This document shows positions 44,699 through 53,787 of a stretch of DNA of 64,000 bases, piece by piece (position 1 is the stretch's first letter; every line of letters starts with the position of its first letter). The notes under the pieces were generated by a model. That model did not search any database. It saw only the letters and a program-made list of their open reading frames with translations, and was not told where the DNA came from. The translations under genes and the position numbers were made by a program. The stretch is taken from positions 4,793,501-4,857,500 of the forward strand of contig NZ_CP157005.1 in NCBI RefSeq assembly GCF_039904985.1. The letters are read 5' to 3'. The stretch is from Methylomonas sp. AM2-LC (GTDB lineage: Bacteria; Pseudomonadota; Gammaproteobacteria; Methylococcales; Methylomonadaceae).

Positions 44699-45769
44699 TT
44701 AAGAATGGGATGATCTTTGCAAGCGTACGTGTTGAGAATCGATAATTTGGGCTTTGATGGGAAATCCGGCTTCCAGGGTTTCCAGCAGCAATTGCAGATT
44801 GGCGGTTTTAAAGGTGCCGCTGATTTTCAAATCGCGCAGTTTAGGATCGGCAATTTGAAATTCCACGGTGTGGTAGCGGGCGATTTGGCTTAGAACCTCT
44901 GCCAATGGTTGGTCGGCAAAAATCAGTTTGCCGCGTTCCCAGGCTGTTAACATCAATGGATCCGGCATTGCGGTGGCATTCAGTTTGCCATCGGCATCAT
45001 AGGTTGCGGCTTGACCTGCTGTCAGCGACACCCCCTTCTTATCAGCATGTGTTGCAATAGCCACTTCGCCTTCCAGTACGGCGATATCTACCCGGTTATT
45101 TTGGGCGTAGACATCGAAGCGGGTGCCGATGTCGCGAATTCTGCCGTTTCCGGCAGTGACTGCAAATGGGCGCAGAGGGTTATGGCTAACATTAAGCAGG
45201 ACTTCCCCGCGAGCAAGTTGCACTTTACGCTCAAACAGCGCTAGATTAACGGTGATTTCCGAATCGGTATTCAACATAATCTGGCTGCCGTCGGCAAGAA
45301 AAATGGTCTTTTGTTCGCCTTTAGCTGTTTGATAGTGCTCAATACCGGTTTGACGGTAGGTCTGTATGCTTAAGGCGATCAAGATGCTGGCCGCGACGGC
45401 AAAACCGGTTTTCAACCAGTGCGTTGAGCTTCTTGGGGCATCTAGGATAGGCCGAGATTCGTTTACTTGATGTCCGACCTTTATCTCGGACGGATTTAGT
45501 CCAGGGAAATTAACCACGTTATCGAGGTCGGTAGGTGGTTGATATTGCATGGCGGCCTGTCGTTGCGGAAAGTCCTTTTCCTTAAAGGCATCCATGCTCC
45601 CCCAAAGCAACTGCATCTGCCTATACTGTTCCATGTGTTGATTATCTTCAGCCAACCATGACTCCAGGGCTTGCTGGTCAACAGTCGACCAGGTACCTGA
45701 GTTTTTGGCAATCAGCCATTGGATGGCCTGTTTGCGAATGGGTTGAGTGGCAGGTTGATCTTTAGACAT
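44699..45769 (-). CDS. FecR-type anti-sigma regulator (system 2)
   Basis: 356 residues. N-terminal sigma-binding part (RKQAIQWLIAKNSGTWSTVD, QALESWLAEDNQHMEQYRQM), one membrane segment (LKTGFAVAASILIALSIQTY), then the periplasmic FecR domain (KTIFLADGSQIMLNTDSEIT; NGRIRDIGTRFDVYAQNN) and a C-terminal STN-like end (QIARYHTVEFQI). It lies 62 bp after fecI 2. It should respond to the receptor at 41193. Confidence 0.9.
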   Translation of the reverse strand: MSKDQPATQPIRKQAIQWLIAKNSGTWSTVDQQALESWLAEDNQHMEQYRQMQLLWGSMDAFKEKDFPQRQAAMQYQPPTDLDNVVNFPGLNPSEIKVGHQVNESRPILDAPRSSTHWLKTGFAVAASILIALSIQTYRQTGIEHYQTAKGEQKTIFLADGSQIMLNTDSEITVNLALFERKVQLARGEVLLNVSHNPLRPFAVTAGNGRIRDIGTRFDVYAQNNRVDIAVLEGEVAIATHADKKGVSLTAGQAATYDADGKLNATAMPDPLMLTAWERGKLIFADQPLAEVLSQIARYHTVEFQIADPKLRDLKISGTFKTANLQLLLETLEAGFPIKAQIIDSQHVRLQRSSHS

Positions 45770-45831
45770 AAAAGAAAAAATATTCTGATCTATACAGTAT
45801 ACGACGATCCAGCTTGTTAAGACTGGACAAT

Positions 45832-46350
45832 TTAAGGTGGGAAATTTTCAAGACGGGAAGCAAAATGTTCCATTGCATCGACCAGATATCGCTGAATACT
45901 CTTATTGGATACCCCCAGTCGTTCGGCAATTTCAGCGTGGGTAAGACCTTGTATTTTGTTAAGAATAAAGGCATGACGCTGTATTGCAGGGAGCTCATCA
46001 AGAACTGAGAGAAAGTTGTCGAACTCCAGTAGGCCGCTGGTCAAGGCCTCCGGGCCGGGTTGCTGGCTGATAAGGCTATCCAGTTCAAAATCCTGCTGAT
46101 CAATTTCTGAATCGGTGCTGCGACTAGATTTTCGCCATAGATCAATGCTGAGATTAGAGATTACCCTGAATAAGAATGCTCGTGGTTCACGAATCGACTC
46201 TTGATTATCCCGTTGCAAAAGCTGTAGGTAGGCATCCTGGACTATGTCTTCCGCGTCCTGCTGTCCAACCCGTCGGGAAGCAAAGGCATGTATTTCCTTA
46301 TGATCGGAGCCAGAAAGTTTTTCGATAAGATGAGATTTTTTGTACGGCAC
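45832..46350 (-). CDS. ECF sigma factor, FecI type (system 2)
   Basis: 172 residues. Region 2 (ASRRVGQQDAEDIVQDAYLQ, IREPRAFLFRVISNLSIDLW) and region 4 (LPAIQRHAFILNKIQGLTHA, EIAERLGVSNKSIQRYL) are intact. A paired palindromic site sits about 230 bp upstream. It likely switches on the 35-43 kb operon. Confidence 0.9.
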   Translation of the reverse strand: MPYKKSHLIEKLSGSDHKEIHAFASRRVGQQDAEDIVQDAYLQLLQRDNQESIREPRAFLFRVISNLSIDLWRKSSRSTDSEIDQQDFELDSLISQQPGPEALTSGLLEFDNFLSVLDELPAIQRHAFILNKIQGLTHAEIAERLGVSNKSIQRYLVDAMEHFASRLENFPP

Positions 46351-46775
46351 AGATTATTAAATAAGCAATGGCATAAACGATGGATCTAAGTGGTTTTTAT
46401 TTTGATAAACCCTCATAGAAAGCAAATTTTGCACCAACTTAATTTCTCAGGTGTGGCTTGGTTGGGATGAAGATTATAATGGATTGATTTATAAAATGAT
46501 TTTTAAGATGAGGTTGTATGTTGACTATCTCAATTGTTGCATAACCTCATGGGATCTAATTCCTGTTAGCAAAAAATAAGTGATATGACACACTAAAAAT
46601 ACGTCATATGACACAATTTATAAAGCTGAGCTAAAAAAGAAAAGACGAGCTTTCTGATTGTTAATTATTTTAATTTAATATATTCAGGAACCGATGATCT
46701 ACATCTTAATACCTAAAGACTGGCATAACAAGCTCAAGAATTGAGGTACATGAGTTAAGGCAGTCATAGTTAAGG
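46351..46775. other. Intergenic region upstream of fecI 2
   Basis: AT-rich, no gene seen. It holds the paired palindromes at 46580-46612. Confidence 0.5.
46580..46612. promoter_or_regulatory. Paired palindromic operator-like sites upstream of fecI 2
   Basis: Site 1 has core GTGATATGAC (46580-46589, one mismatch), site 2 has GTCATATGAC (46603-46612) followed by ACA. Centres are 23 bp apart, the same as at 30257-30295. The extended motif is TGTCATATGACACA. Distances to fecI differ (about 230 versus 290 bp), so the site may govern a leader promoter or an unseen small transcript. Confidence 0.68.
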
Positions 46776-47900
46776 CTATAGAATCGTCGGTTCCAAGCCT
46801 TCCTCAGCCTCATCGGAGTTAAAATGGGTAAGTACATCTTCTAAATCTGACGTTTCTCGGCAAAGAAAAACAACACTTGTACTTGCAAGCTTTTCGAACC
46901 AAGACCGATGTTCGTCAGCACACTTTTGAGTTTGGTAAAACACTTTGACTCGATCCGGACGGATGCTCGCATAAATACTGAGCCTGCTGTGCGGCAGGCT
47001 ATTGCTTACTTCAACCGCACGAGTCCAGCCCTGCTCGCGACTGCCTTCAATATCCGAATTACCCGACAATGCCTGCTCTAGCGCTACCCATTCCTGAACC
47101 CGATAAAGATCGGTCACAAACAGGAACGATTCACCGATCATTTGTTCTGCCTGTGGCGGCAATTCAAAGGGATTTAGAAATAATTGGAGCCAGCGGTCCG
47201 GGATGACAACACTGGCGATTTCTTTGGCGAAGGGCGAATCAGGCTCAAGGTCTTTCAATCCTTCCCGGAGTTCTTTCAACAACTCCAGGCTGCGTGTGCG
47301 GGGAAAACCGTATGCAGCCCCCGATAGTTCGTAATGATCATCGGCAGGCAGGATGCGTGTCGCTAAAAAATCATACTGGCTTACTGACTGAGAGCTGGAT
47401 TCGTTTTGTACCTGAACCGTCAGATGTGCGGGTAACAGCACATCCCTTAGCGTCATGCTTTCCCCTGGTTTTACCTTGACGATTTCGTAGAACCTGAGCG
47501 GTGTAGAAGACAACTGTTCGATTCGTAGCCGCTCTTTATCGGAGAACAGCGGACCGTTTTTGCCCAGCAGCAGTTCCGCCACTCGATACTTTTCGTCTTC
47601 GATAATGATCTTTCCATCCGCCAGCAGCCATTCAAAGGCATTGCCCATGATATTTTCTATGACTTCATCGCCTAATTCCTGCAAATAAGTATGGTCGTTA
47701 TCATCAAGGTTACCAAAGAATATAGTGTCGATAGTTTCGTGGACGGCCGCTTTGTGTTTCTTTAGCAACCAATCGACGGCTTTGGCTATTGCCTCGGAAC
47801 GAGCATTTGCCTTCCTGCTTTCATCGCTCTTTAGACAGCATTGTTTATATTTTTTGCCGCTGTCACAAGAACAGGGATCGTTACGCCCTAACTTTGCCAT
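46776..47900 (-). CDS. SEC-C motif protein, unknown
   Basis: 374 residues. The N terminus GRNDPCSCDSGKKYKQCC is a SEC-C zinc motif (C-x-C ... CC), as found at the end of SecA and in many uncharacterised proteins. The rest (about 40-374) is mixed alpha/beta with no motif I know. It stands alone between fecI 2 and a + strand operon. Confidence 0.75.
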   Translation of the reverse strand: MAKLGRNDPCSCDSGKKYKQCCLKSDESRKANARSEAIAKAVDWLLKKHKAAVHETIDTIFFGNLDDNDHTYLQELGDEVIENIMGNAFEWLLADGKIIIEDEKYRVAELLLGKNGPLFSDKERLRIEQLSSTPLRFYEIVKVKPGESMTLRDVLLPAHLTVQVQNESSSQSVSQYDFLATRILPADDHYELSGAAYGFPRTRSLELLKELREGLKDLEPDSPFAKEIASVVIPDRWLQLFLNPFELPPQAEQMIGESFLFVTDLYRVQEWVALEQALSGNSDIEGSREQGWTRAVEVSNSLPHSRLSIYASIRPDRVKVFYQTQKCADEHRSWFEKLASTSVVFLCRETSDLEDVLTHFNSDEAEEGLEPTIL

Positions 47901-48065
47901 ATCAATTCAGTACGCTTAATAAACAAAAGGTTATTTTATCGCAGTGTGATCGATTATGAAGCTCGATTTAGATTTTGTTGTTCTGCTAAGTAGCTAAAAA
48001 TTTGGCTTAGCCTCAATTACATATCATAATTGCAAGCAACATCAATGAAAAACAACCAATGACAC

Positions 48066-49286
48066 ATGTTTGACGACTTTAAAAGGATTTTATGGGCCGC
48101 TCCAGATGAAACGCTTTTAGGCTTGGGGGTGATTATCGTATATTTAGCTGTAATGTTGCTTTCACAGTTTGCACAACGCTCTGGTAACACTATTTTACAG
48201 AAGACTGCGATTGCAGGGCAAGAGACACTACCGGCCTACCGCATCACCGAAACAAACCACGAACCACAGCCGGATTCTATCAATACAAAAACTTTCCTCA
48301 AGCTCTATCCACCCATGCAGACCTGGAGATTATATTGGCTGCTGCTGTTGAGCGGTGCAATTTACTCGGCTTTTTGGGTGTACCATAGCGCTAAAGATTT
48401 ATGCGATATAGCGGAGAAAAACCGATTTTATCCCAAGCGCTACGCCATAGGCATCCTGATTCCTTTGGTCGATCTGATCGTTTTTTATCGGATGGCAAAA
48501 AATATTGCCGAATTGGCCAAAAAGCAAGGCATCACGTTCAAATACTCACCGAAGACATTGACCGGGTTATTTGTATTAAGTGATTTGATCATAGAATTAA
48601 TGCCCCAGTTCATTTATCCGCTAAGTGTGTCCCTTGCGGCTGTACCACTGTTGCTATTACATCGACAAATGAATTGCCTTCGCTTGGCATATTCAGACAA
48701 TTGGCACCAACCTGCAGATCGTTATACCTGGAGGCAACTAAGCATGATGATCATCGGGATCCCACTCATTTGCATCATGATGTATGACAATAAAGCCGAG
48801 TTTTATTATTACAAGGCCAAACCGTTAACATCCGGACAATTAATTTCCGGGTATACGCCAATCTATCAATTACGCATACCGGATTCAGATTGGCGAGAAT
48901 TACCCGCCAGTACGCTTTACAAAAATACCGACCTAGAATTGAGGACGAAATCCGCCTGGGTTATCGTTCGCGTAAACCCCAACCAGCAACAAACCTTGAA
49001 CGATAAAGTGGATAGTAGCCGAGAGGTTATTGCCTCAGGCTGGAAACATTACCAGATGACGGAGTCTCGAACATTGGATGCCAGTGCAAATCTAATACCC
49101 ATCTCCTTGGCACATTACACGGGCGAAAAAGGCATTTTAAACTCGCGGGAGTCCATGTTTGTATCCACTGTCGTGACGCCTGAACATATTATTGAAGTGA
49201 TGGGGGAAAACCCTGAAGGCGATGGAAGTTCAATCCAAAAGCTAGTAGAAAGTCTTCATTTAACTACAATAGAGTCTAATCAATGA
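48066..49286 (+). CDS. Membrane protein with soluble C-terminal domain, unknown
   Basis: 406 residues. Hydrophobic segments lie near 16-35, 96-113, 138-155, 175-205 and 230-245; a soluble domain (about 250-406) follows. The KDLCDIAEKN ... YAIGILIPLVDLIVFYRMAK region recalls DUF4234-type small membrane domains. The stop overlaps the next gene by 4 bp (ATGA), so this protein and the transglutaminase-like protein are probably partners. Confidence 0.7.
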   Translation: MFDDFKRILWAAPDETLLGLGVIIVYLAVMLLSQFAQRSGNTILQKTAIAGQETLPAYRITETNHEPQPDSINTKTFLKLYPPMQTWRLYWLLLLSGAIYSAFWVYHSAKDLCDIAEKNRFYPKRYAIGILIPLVDLIVFYRMAKNIAELAKKQGITFKYSPKTLTGLFVLSDLIIELMPQFIYPLSVSLAAVPLLLLHRQMNCLRLAYSDNWHQPADRYTWRQLSMMIIGIPLICIMMYDNKAEFYYYKAKPLTSGQLISGYTPIYQLRIPDSDWRELPASTLYKNTDLELRTKSAWVIVRVNPNQQQTLNDKVDSSREVIASGWKHYQMTESRTLDASANLIPISLAHYTGEKGILNSRESMFVSTVVTPEHIIEVMGENPEGDGSSIQKLVESLHLTTIESNQ

Positions 49287-51238
49287 GCGTATTTTCCGTC
49301 TTAACATACGCTTTACTGCTGTTGTCTCTGTCTGCACAGGCCGCCAACAAGCTACCGGACAACATGAAAAGCCGGGTACGGTGGACACCACTTAAAACCG
49401 CACAAAATTTTCATGAGCTATTGGCGCAACCGGAAAAAATCGCCGAGTTTGAAAAACTGGGCTATGGCACCGTCACTTTACTGGAAAAACATGCCATCAC
49501 CTTAAGTAATAACCATGAGGTTGCCGAAACAGTTACCGATACACAACTTTATCTTAATCCAAACGGCATCGAAAATGCCGGTAATAAGGGTTTTTGGCTT
49601 GATGTCGACAATCAGCAGGTTGAAATTCAGCAAGCCTACGTTTTGCAGCCGGACGGCGCTCAAATCCATGTCGATCCAGGCACACTTCAGATCAACAACG
49701 ATAGATCTACTAATATTTTTAGCGATCACGCTTATGTGACGATACCCTTTCCCCAACTGAAACAGGGGAGTATTTCCGTTCTGGTCTACAAAACGATTAC
49801 CCATGACGACAAATTGCCATTACCTTGGTCGCGTTTGTTGTATCCAGCAAAATTTGAGCAAATTGAACGCTTTCAGGTAGACGTAAACTGGGCTGATGCC
49901 AAATTGAAACCAAATTGGCAGACCGATTATGCCAAGCTGGAATGTCAGGAAAACGCATACTCACTACATTGTTCAACCATGGAAGCCAGTCCGCCTATTC
50001 CGACAGATAAAGACATGCCTTCCCCGTATGATATTTTGCCTGTATTGGCATTGGCTGAACCCTCACACTGGAAAGATATCTCGAACAACATGCAAAAAAT
50101 GATAGAGCCCGCCCTGTCAAATACGCAAAAGATTAAGGAATTGGCCGTGCAACTGGGTAAAGATGCCGTTAATCCAGAGGAAAAGTTGAGCCGGATATCA
50201 AATTTTGTATCGAGAGACATTCGTTATGTCGGGCTTGAGCATGGTCATGGCGGCACAATACCCAGACCATCGCTGACGACGCTGGAACGCCGCTATGGCG
50301 ACTGCAAGGACAAAACCCTCTTGTTCGTCGATTTGGCCAGACAAATTGGCTTGGACGCTTATCCTGTGCTGACATCGACGAAACGACAGTCACTATCCAA
50401 GTTGCTATTGCCTTCTGCAAACTACTTTAACCACATGATTGCTTGCGTCAGGTTAAATCCGGACAAGGAGTCTTGCGTTGATTTGACAGACCCGGACACA
50501 TCGGCCGAATATCTCCCGCAATCCCTGCAAGGCGCCATAAGCCTAACAATAGGCCGGGAAGACATGGCTCCGGGTAATCTTGCTCTCGAACCCTATACCT
50601 GGATAGAAAGGATCAAAGCAGATAATCGTTTCACTCGTGCCGGAGACATCAGTGAATCACTGGAACGACGTTATCATTCGCATTGGGCGGCATCTCTGCG
50701 AAGTAAATTAACATCCAAATCTCAGGTGGAACGTGATCGCTGGTTACTGGAAGACTATCGAGCAGTCATGTCTGAAAAGGCAACACCCGTTGTTCAAGTA
50801 GAAGGGCTGGATAGACTTAACAATCAGTTGGTGATCTCGTCAACGACGCAATTCCATAATGCCATCGATAATGAGCAATTTACCAACTATAGCGAACATG
50901 ATCCCTGGTTAAAAGAACTGGCTATTGACTCAAAAACAACCAATATCCATTACCCATATTCCTTCAAAGGTATCGATTACCAAAGTCAGATGAATTACAC
51001 CCTGGATCAAGGCAATTTTGTTAATAATATAGGGCCTAAACTGGACTATGTGACGCCCTGGGGTGTTTTTCGCCGTTACTATCGTAAAGACGAGACCGGC
51101 ATAACCGCGTACACCGAACTTAAAATGCCCAGAGCCATCATTCCCATCGATAAAATCCAGGAATTTAATAGTTTCCTTGAACTATCCGCCCAGGAAACCC
51201 GAATCTGGTTTGACACCCAACAGACTAAAAACAAGTAG
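49283..51238 (+). CDS. DUF3857/transglutaminase-like periplasmic protein
   Basis: 651 residues with a signal peptide (about 1-20). The N-terminal half is beta-rich as in DUF3857 (ALTLSNNHEVAETVT-type strands). A transglutaminase-like core follows, with catalytic Cys in RRYGDCKDKTLLFVDLARQI, His in FNHMIACVRL and Asp in CVDLTDPDTS. The C-terminal region is again beta-rich. Members are exported and of uncertain activity; the intact triad suggests catalysis. Translationally coupled to the membrane protein upstream. Confidence 0.82.
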   Translation: MSVFSVLTYALLLLSLSAQAANKLPDNMKSRVRWTPLKTAQNFHELLAQPEKIAEFEKLGYGTVTLLEKHAITLSNNHEVAETVTDTQLYLNPNGIENAGNKGFWLDVDNQQVEIQQAYVLQPDGAQIHVDPGTLQINNDRSTNIFSDHAYVTIPFPQLKQGSISVLVYKTITHDDKLPLPWSRLLYPAKFEQIERFQVDVNWADAKLKPNWQTDYAKLECQENAYSLHCSTMEASPPIPTDKDMPSPYDILPVLALAEPSHWKDISNNMQKMIEPALSNTQKIKELAVQLGKDAVNPEEKLSRISNFVSRDIRYVGLEHGHGGTIPRPSLTTLERRYGDCKDKTLLFVDLARQIGLDAYPVLTSTKRQSLSKLLLPSANYFNHMIACVRLNPDKESCVDLTDPDTSAEYLPQSLQGAISLTIGREDMAPGNLALEPYTWIERIKADNRFTRAGDISESLERRYHSHWAASLRSKLTSKSQVERDRWLLEDYRAVMSEKATPVVQVEGLDRLNNQLVISSTTQFHNAIDNEQFTNYSEHDPWLKELAIDSKTTNIHYPYSFKGIDYQSQMNYTLDQGNFVNNIGPKLDYVTPWGVFRRYYRKDETGITAYTELKMPRAIIPIDKIQEFNSFLELSAQETRIWFDTQQTKNK

Positions 51239-51240
51239 CT

Positions 51241-51508
51241 AACTATCCATGTACTGAAAATTCCATTTTATATAATATAGAACTACTAAGCTCTTTTGGT
51301 CGATTAACCCAGAACCTATAAATATGAAAATCTCTGCTCATCAGTGGCTCTAATAATAGGCATACCCATCCGAAATCGAGAAAACATTGCCTTCATTGTG
51401 CAAAATTTGATCTCTTACTCAAGTTCGGTTAGTTCAAGCCAGCCACCTCAAGCACAGAGAGCAAATGAAAACAAGGACTCACAAAATTGGGATGAAAAAC
51501 TTTCCAAA
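51241..51508. other. Intergenic region
   Basis: No gene recognised between the transglutaminase-like gene and the third dispersed repeat copy. Confidence 0.4.
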
Positions 51509-51624
51509 AAAAGAATCCGGCACGAAGCCGGATTAGAGAGAAGAAAGGTAGCGCTGTGCATACAAGCGTTGAAACATAGGCTATCAATTACGACAGCCAT
51601 TTAAAATGTGACTAATTGCCGCAT
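51509..51624 (+). repeat. Dispersed hairpin repeat, copy 3
   Basis: A-rich tract, hairpin AATCCGGC...GCCGGATT, GAGAGAAGAAAGGTAGCGC, GTGCATACAAGCGTTG, a variable stretch, and AAAATGTGACTAATTGCCGC. It ends 67 bp before the small duplicated gene at 51691. Confidence 0.72.
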
Positions 51625-51690
51625 TGACCCTCTGGCCGAAAATATTGATGCAATTCGGATTGCGTTTTCTTTCGGAAAAATAGGAGTAAT

Positions 51691-51940
51691 CGTGAGTTTA
51701 ACCAGCCAACTCAAAAATCTGAGCCCGCAACAAATCAAGAGCCTGAGCGACACCATGCTCAATGCCAGCATAGCTTTCGAGACTGGCGGAAATTATCGCG
51801 AGGTCTTCCGCCGGGCCAAGCAACGCCGAATAGGACTCATGCGGCGTATTTATGAACTTCTGGAACAGGCGCCTTACCAAGACATTGAGAATTTATCCAA
51901 GGTATTGGCTGAACCTATCGACAAGAGTCAGCAAAGCTAA
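51691..51940 (+). CDS. Small protein of unknown function, twin of 32607
   Basis: 82 residues starting at GTG 51691, with AGGAG upstream. Same sequence plan as the 32607 protein (SLTSQLKNLSPQQIKSLSDT; RRAKQRRIGLMRRIYELLEQ), differing mostly near the end, with a longer tail (DKSQQS). The conserved 5' flank shows the unit was copied together with its leader. Confidence 0.6.
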
Positions 51941-52153
51941 CACACCCGCTTCACCTCCCTCATATCGGATATTGATGAACGGTAGAAGTAAATCCCTGCC
52001 TGGTTATACTTTGCCTGCCCATTAATTTACCCAGCAAATAATCATATGTCTCCTTAACCAAAAACATACCGTGCTCAAAATGATTCATCAATAGCCAAGC
52101 AGGTGATGACTGGTACGCTGGCTTCCGCGATTGTCGTGTCAGGAGAAAAACTC

Positions 52154-52342
52154 ATGCTTAAAATTTCAAAACCTCCATTATTAGTCTTCGGTTTAGGGGT
52201 TGCTGCTGGTTTTATAGTGTATAAAAACCGTCAAATCATTATCGACAGTACGACAAAGACTGTAGAGACAGATAAAAATATCCTGTTAGAACAAAAAGAA
52301 AAGCTATTGGATTTGGTCGCTGAAGCGAAAGAAAAACAGTGA
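52154..52342 (+). CDS. Small single-pass membrane protein
   Basis: 62 residues from ATG 52154 with GGAG upstream. One membrane segment (PPLLVFGLGVAAGFIVYK, about 6-24) is followed by a charged helical tail (DKNILLEQKEKLLDLVAEAK). No family recognised. It abuts a transposase fragment on the other strand. Confidence 0.55.
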   Translation: MLKISKPPLLVFGLGVAAGFIVYKNRQIIIDSTTKTVETDKNILLEQKEKLLDLVAEAKEKQ

Positions 52343-52354
52343 TGGCAGACCTGA

Positions 52355-52594
52355 TCGTAACACCCCAAGAACCAGAATCTTCCACTGTTCCATGCCGGGG
52401 CGGCCAGTTTTTGTACTCGCTTTGCCTTCCGCGCCCACCCGCTCAGGCAAAACTTCCTCAAGGATAGCGAAGACCCGCTCGCGCAAGGACGGCTCTGTGT
52501 AGATGTGTTGCAGACCGCGTAATAACTGAGGAATATCCTCACGGGATTTTGGGTCGAGGACAATGGCTGAGATGTCCGTTTCGCCAAGCTTCAT
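52355..52594 (-). pseudogene. ISNCY-family transposase, N-terminal fragment
   Basis: The frame begins MKLGETDISAIVLDPKSRED and continues IPQLLRGLQHIYTEPSLRER to GRPGMEQWKILVLGVLR, which matches the start of ISNCY-type transposases. The resemblance stops near 52360, where the sequence runs into the upstream small gene. Only about 80 residues of a ~450-residue enzyme remain. Confidence 0.7.
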
Positions 52595-52899
52595 TGAGAA
52601 TGGATGATTGTGCGCATGGGTTTTCGGGGAATGAAGTTTTTAGGTTTTATGCTCTCTGTCTGGGAAAAGGCTTGCTTTGGATTGCTATATTTACCATAGA
52701 TGGATTTTTACGTCTCATCATGTACTTGCCAACCCACGATCTTTCAGGCTATAAATTTTAAAAAATAGGTAAAATTATAAAATTTACCAACAGATAATCC
52801 GATTATTTACTGTGCAGTAAATTATACGATTTTATGAAATTTGGATATCAATTCACCACGAAGACTAGGTAATTCAGTTGTTTTAGGAAACTCCTCTGG
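52595..52899. other. Region with IS remnants and a short palindrome
   Basis: 52595-52750 is probably the leftover end of the ISNCY element. At 52806-52821 TTTACTG-TG-CAGTAAA forms a 7+7 inverted repeat. No gene seen. Confidence 0.4.
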
Positions 52900-53247
52900 T
52901 TATTTTTTATCCAGTTTTTTCTTTGCGGCGTCTACTGAAGCACTAATTGTTTCAAATGATTTTTTGTAGTCCAACTGTTCTCGATTCGCTTTGTCAGCAA
53001 TAACCCCATTATCTTTATTTGCTTCTTCAATCAGGCAGCCATAGTATGTTTTAGCTTGTTGTTGCCGGTCATTAATCGCATTGACACTTTTATTAAATTC
53101 ATCGACATCCCTGTCGTCAACTACCGGAGCAGCAGGTTCTTCCCCGCATGATGAGGGTGTCCATTCGCCATTATTCAGGGAGCCGGCATTGGCAATATTA
53201 GTGAGATGTGAAAGTAATAAAATAGTTATCGAAATTAAAATATTCAT
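52900..53247 (-). CDS. Small secreted protein, unknown
   Basis: 115 residues from ATG 53247 with AAGGA upstream; a longer frame to 53379 lacks support. The signal peptide ends NIANA. The mature part has two cysteines (WTPSSCGEEP; YYGCLIEEAN) and a helical C-terminal region rich in Lys/Asp. No family recognised. Confidence 0.55.
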   Translation of the reverse strand: MNILISITILLLSHLTNIANAGSLNNGEWTPSSCGEEPAAPVVDDRDVDEFNKSVNAINDRQQQAKTYYGCLIEEANKDNGVIADKANREQLDYKKSFETISASVDAAKKKLDKK

Positions 53248-53606
53248 TAGCAATTCCTTATTTATAAAGTGCAGATAAGCCATATGAACAACAAATTTGA
53301 GTGTATCCAAATGTCCATAAACATCTATTAAAACTACGGTTTCCCCACAGAAATTGATTCTGCCCATGACTCCAACCAAAGAGCAGGATTTCTGTATTTT
53401 TGATTTGTCAGGAATGCCAACGAGTAGTTTTGCACTTTTTCATAGCACCATCTTAGCGGTTGGTTGTAATAAAACTACATTTTCAGCCAAAAGGATAAGC
53501 TTTGAAATATATTTGTAACTATTATCCGATAAGTGGCAAAGTGATTACAAAAGCGTAAATGATTTTCCGTAATTGCGCGGAGAACATCCGGTCATTAGAG
53601 ATTACC
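53248..53606. other. Intergenic region
   Basis: No gene or clear signal seen; AT-rich. Confidence 0.35.
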
Positions 53607-53740
53607 AGACAAAAAAAATCCGGCTCAAGGGGATGGCCGGATTAAAGAGAGTGAAGATAGGTGTTCCGCATACAAGCAACACTGCGGAAAATTCTACCAA
53701 TCCTCAGTTAAGAATAAAATGTGACCAATTGCCGCATTGG
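53607..53740 (+). repeat. Dispersed hairpin repeat, copy 4
   Basis: A8 tract, hairpin ATCCGGC...GCCGGAT with a longer loop, AAAGAGAGTGAAGATAGG, CCGCATACAAGC, a variable middle and AAAATGTGACCAATTGCCGC. It ends about 50 bp before the IS1380 left end. Confidence 0.7.
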
Positions 53741-53787
53741 TTTTTTCTGATGGGTACAGGTTTCTTCTCTGGCGTTTGACCAATAAA

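Noticed and set aside
11459..53740. Integron attC sites
   Set aside because: Core site sequences at the ends do not match the expected RYYYAAC/GTTRRRY pairing, and no integron integrase is seen.
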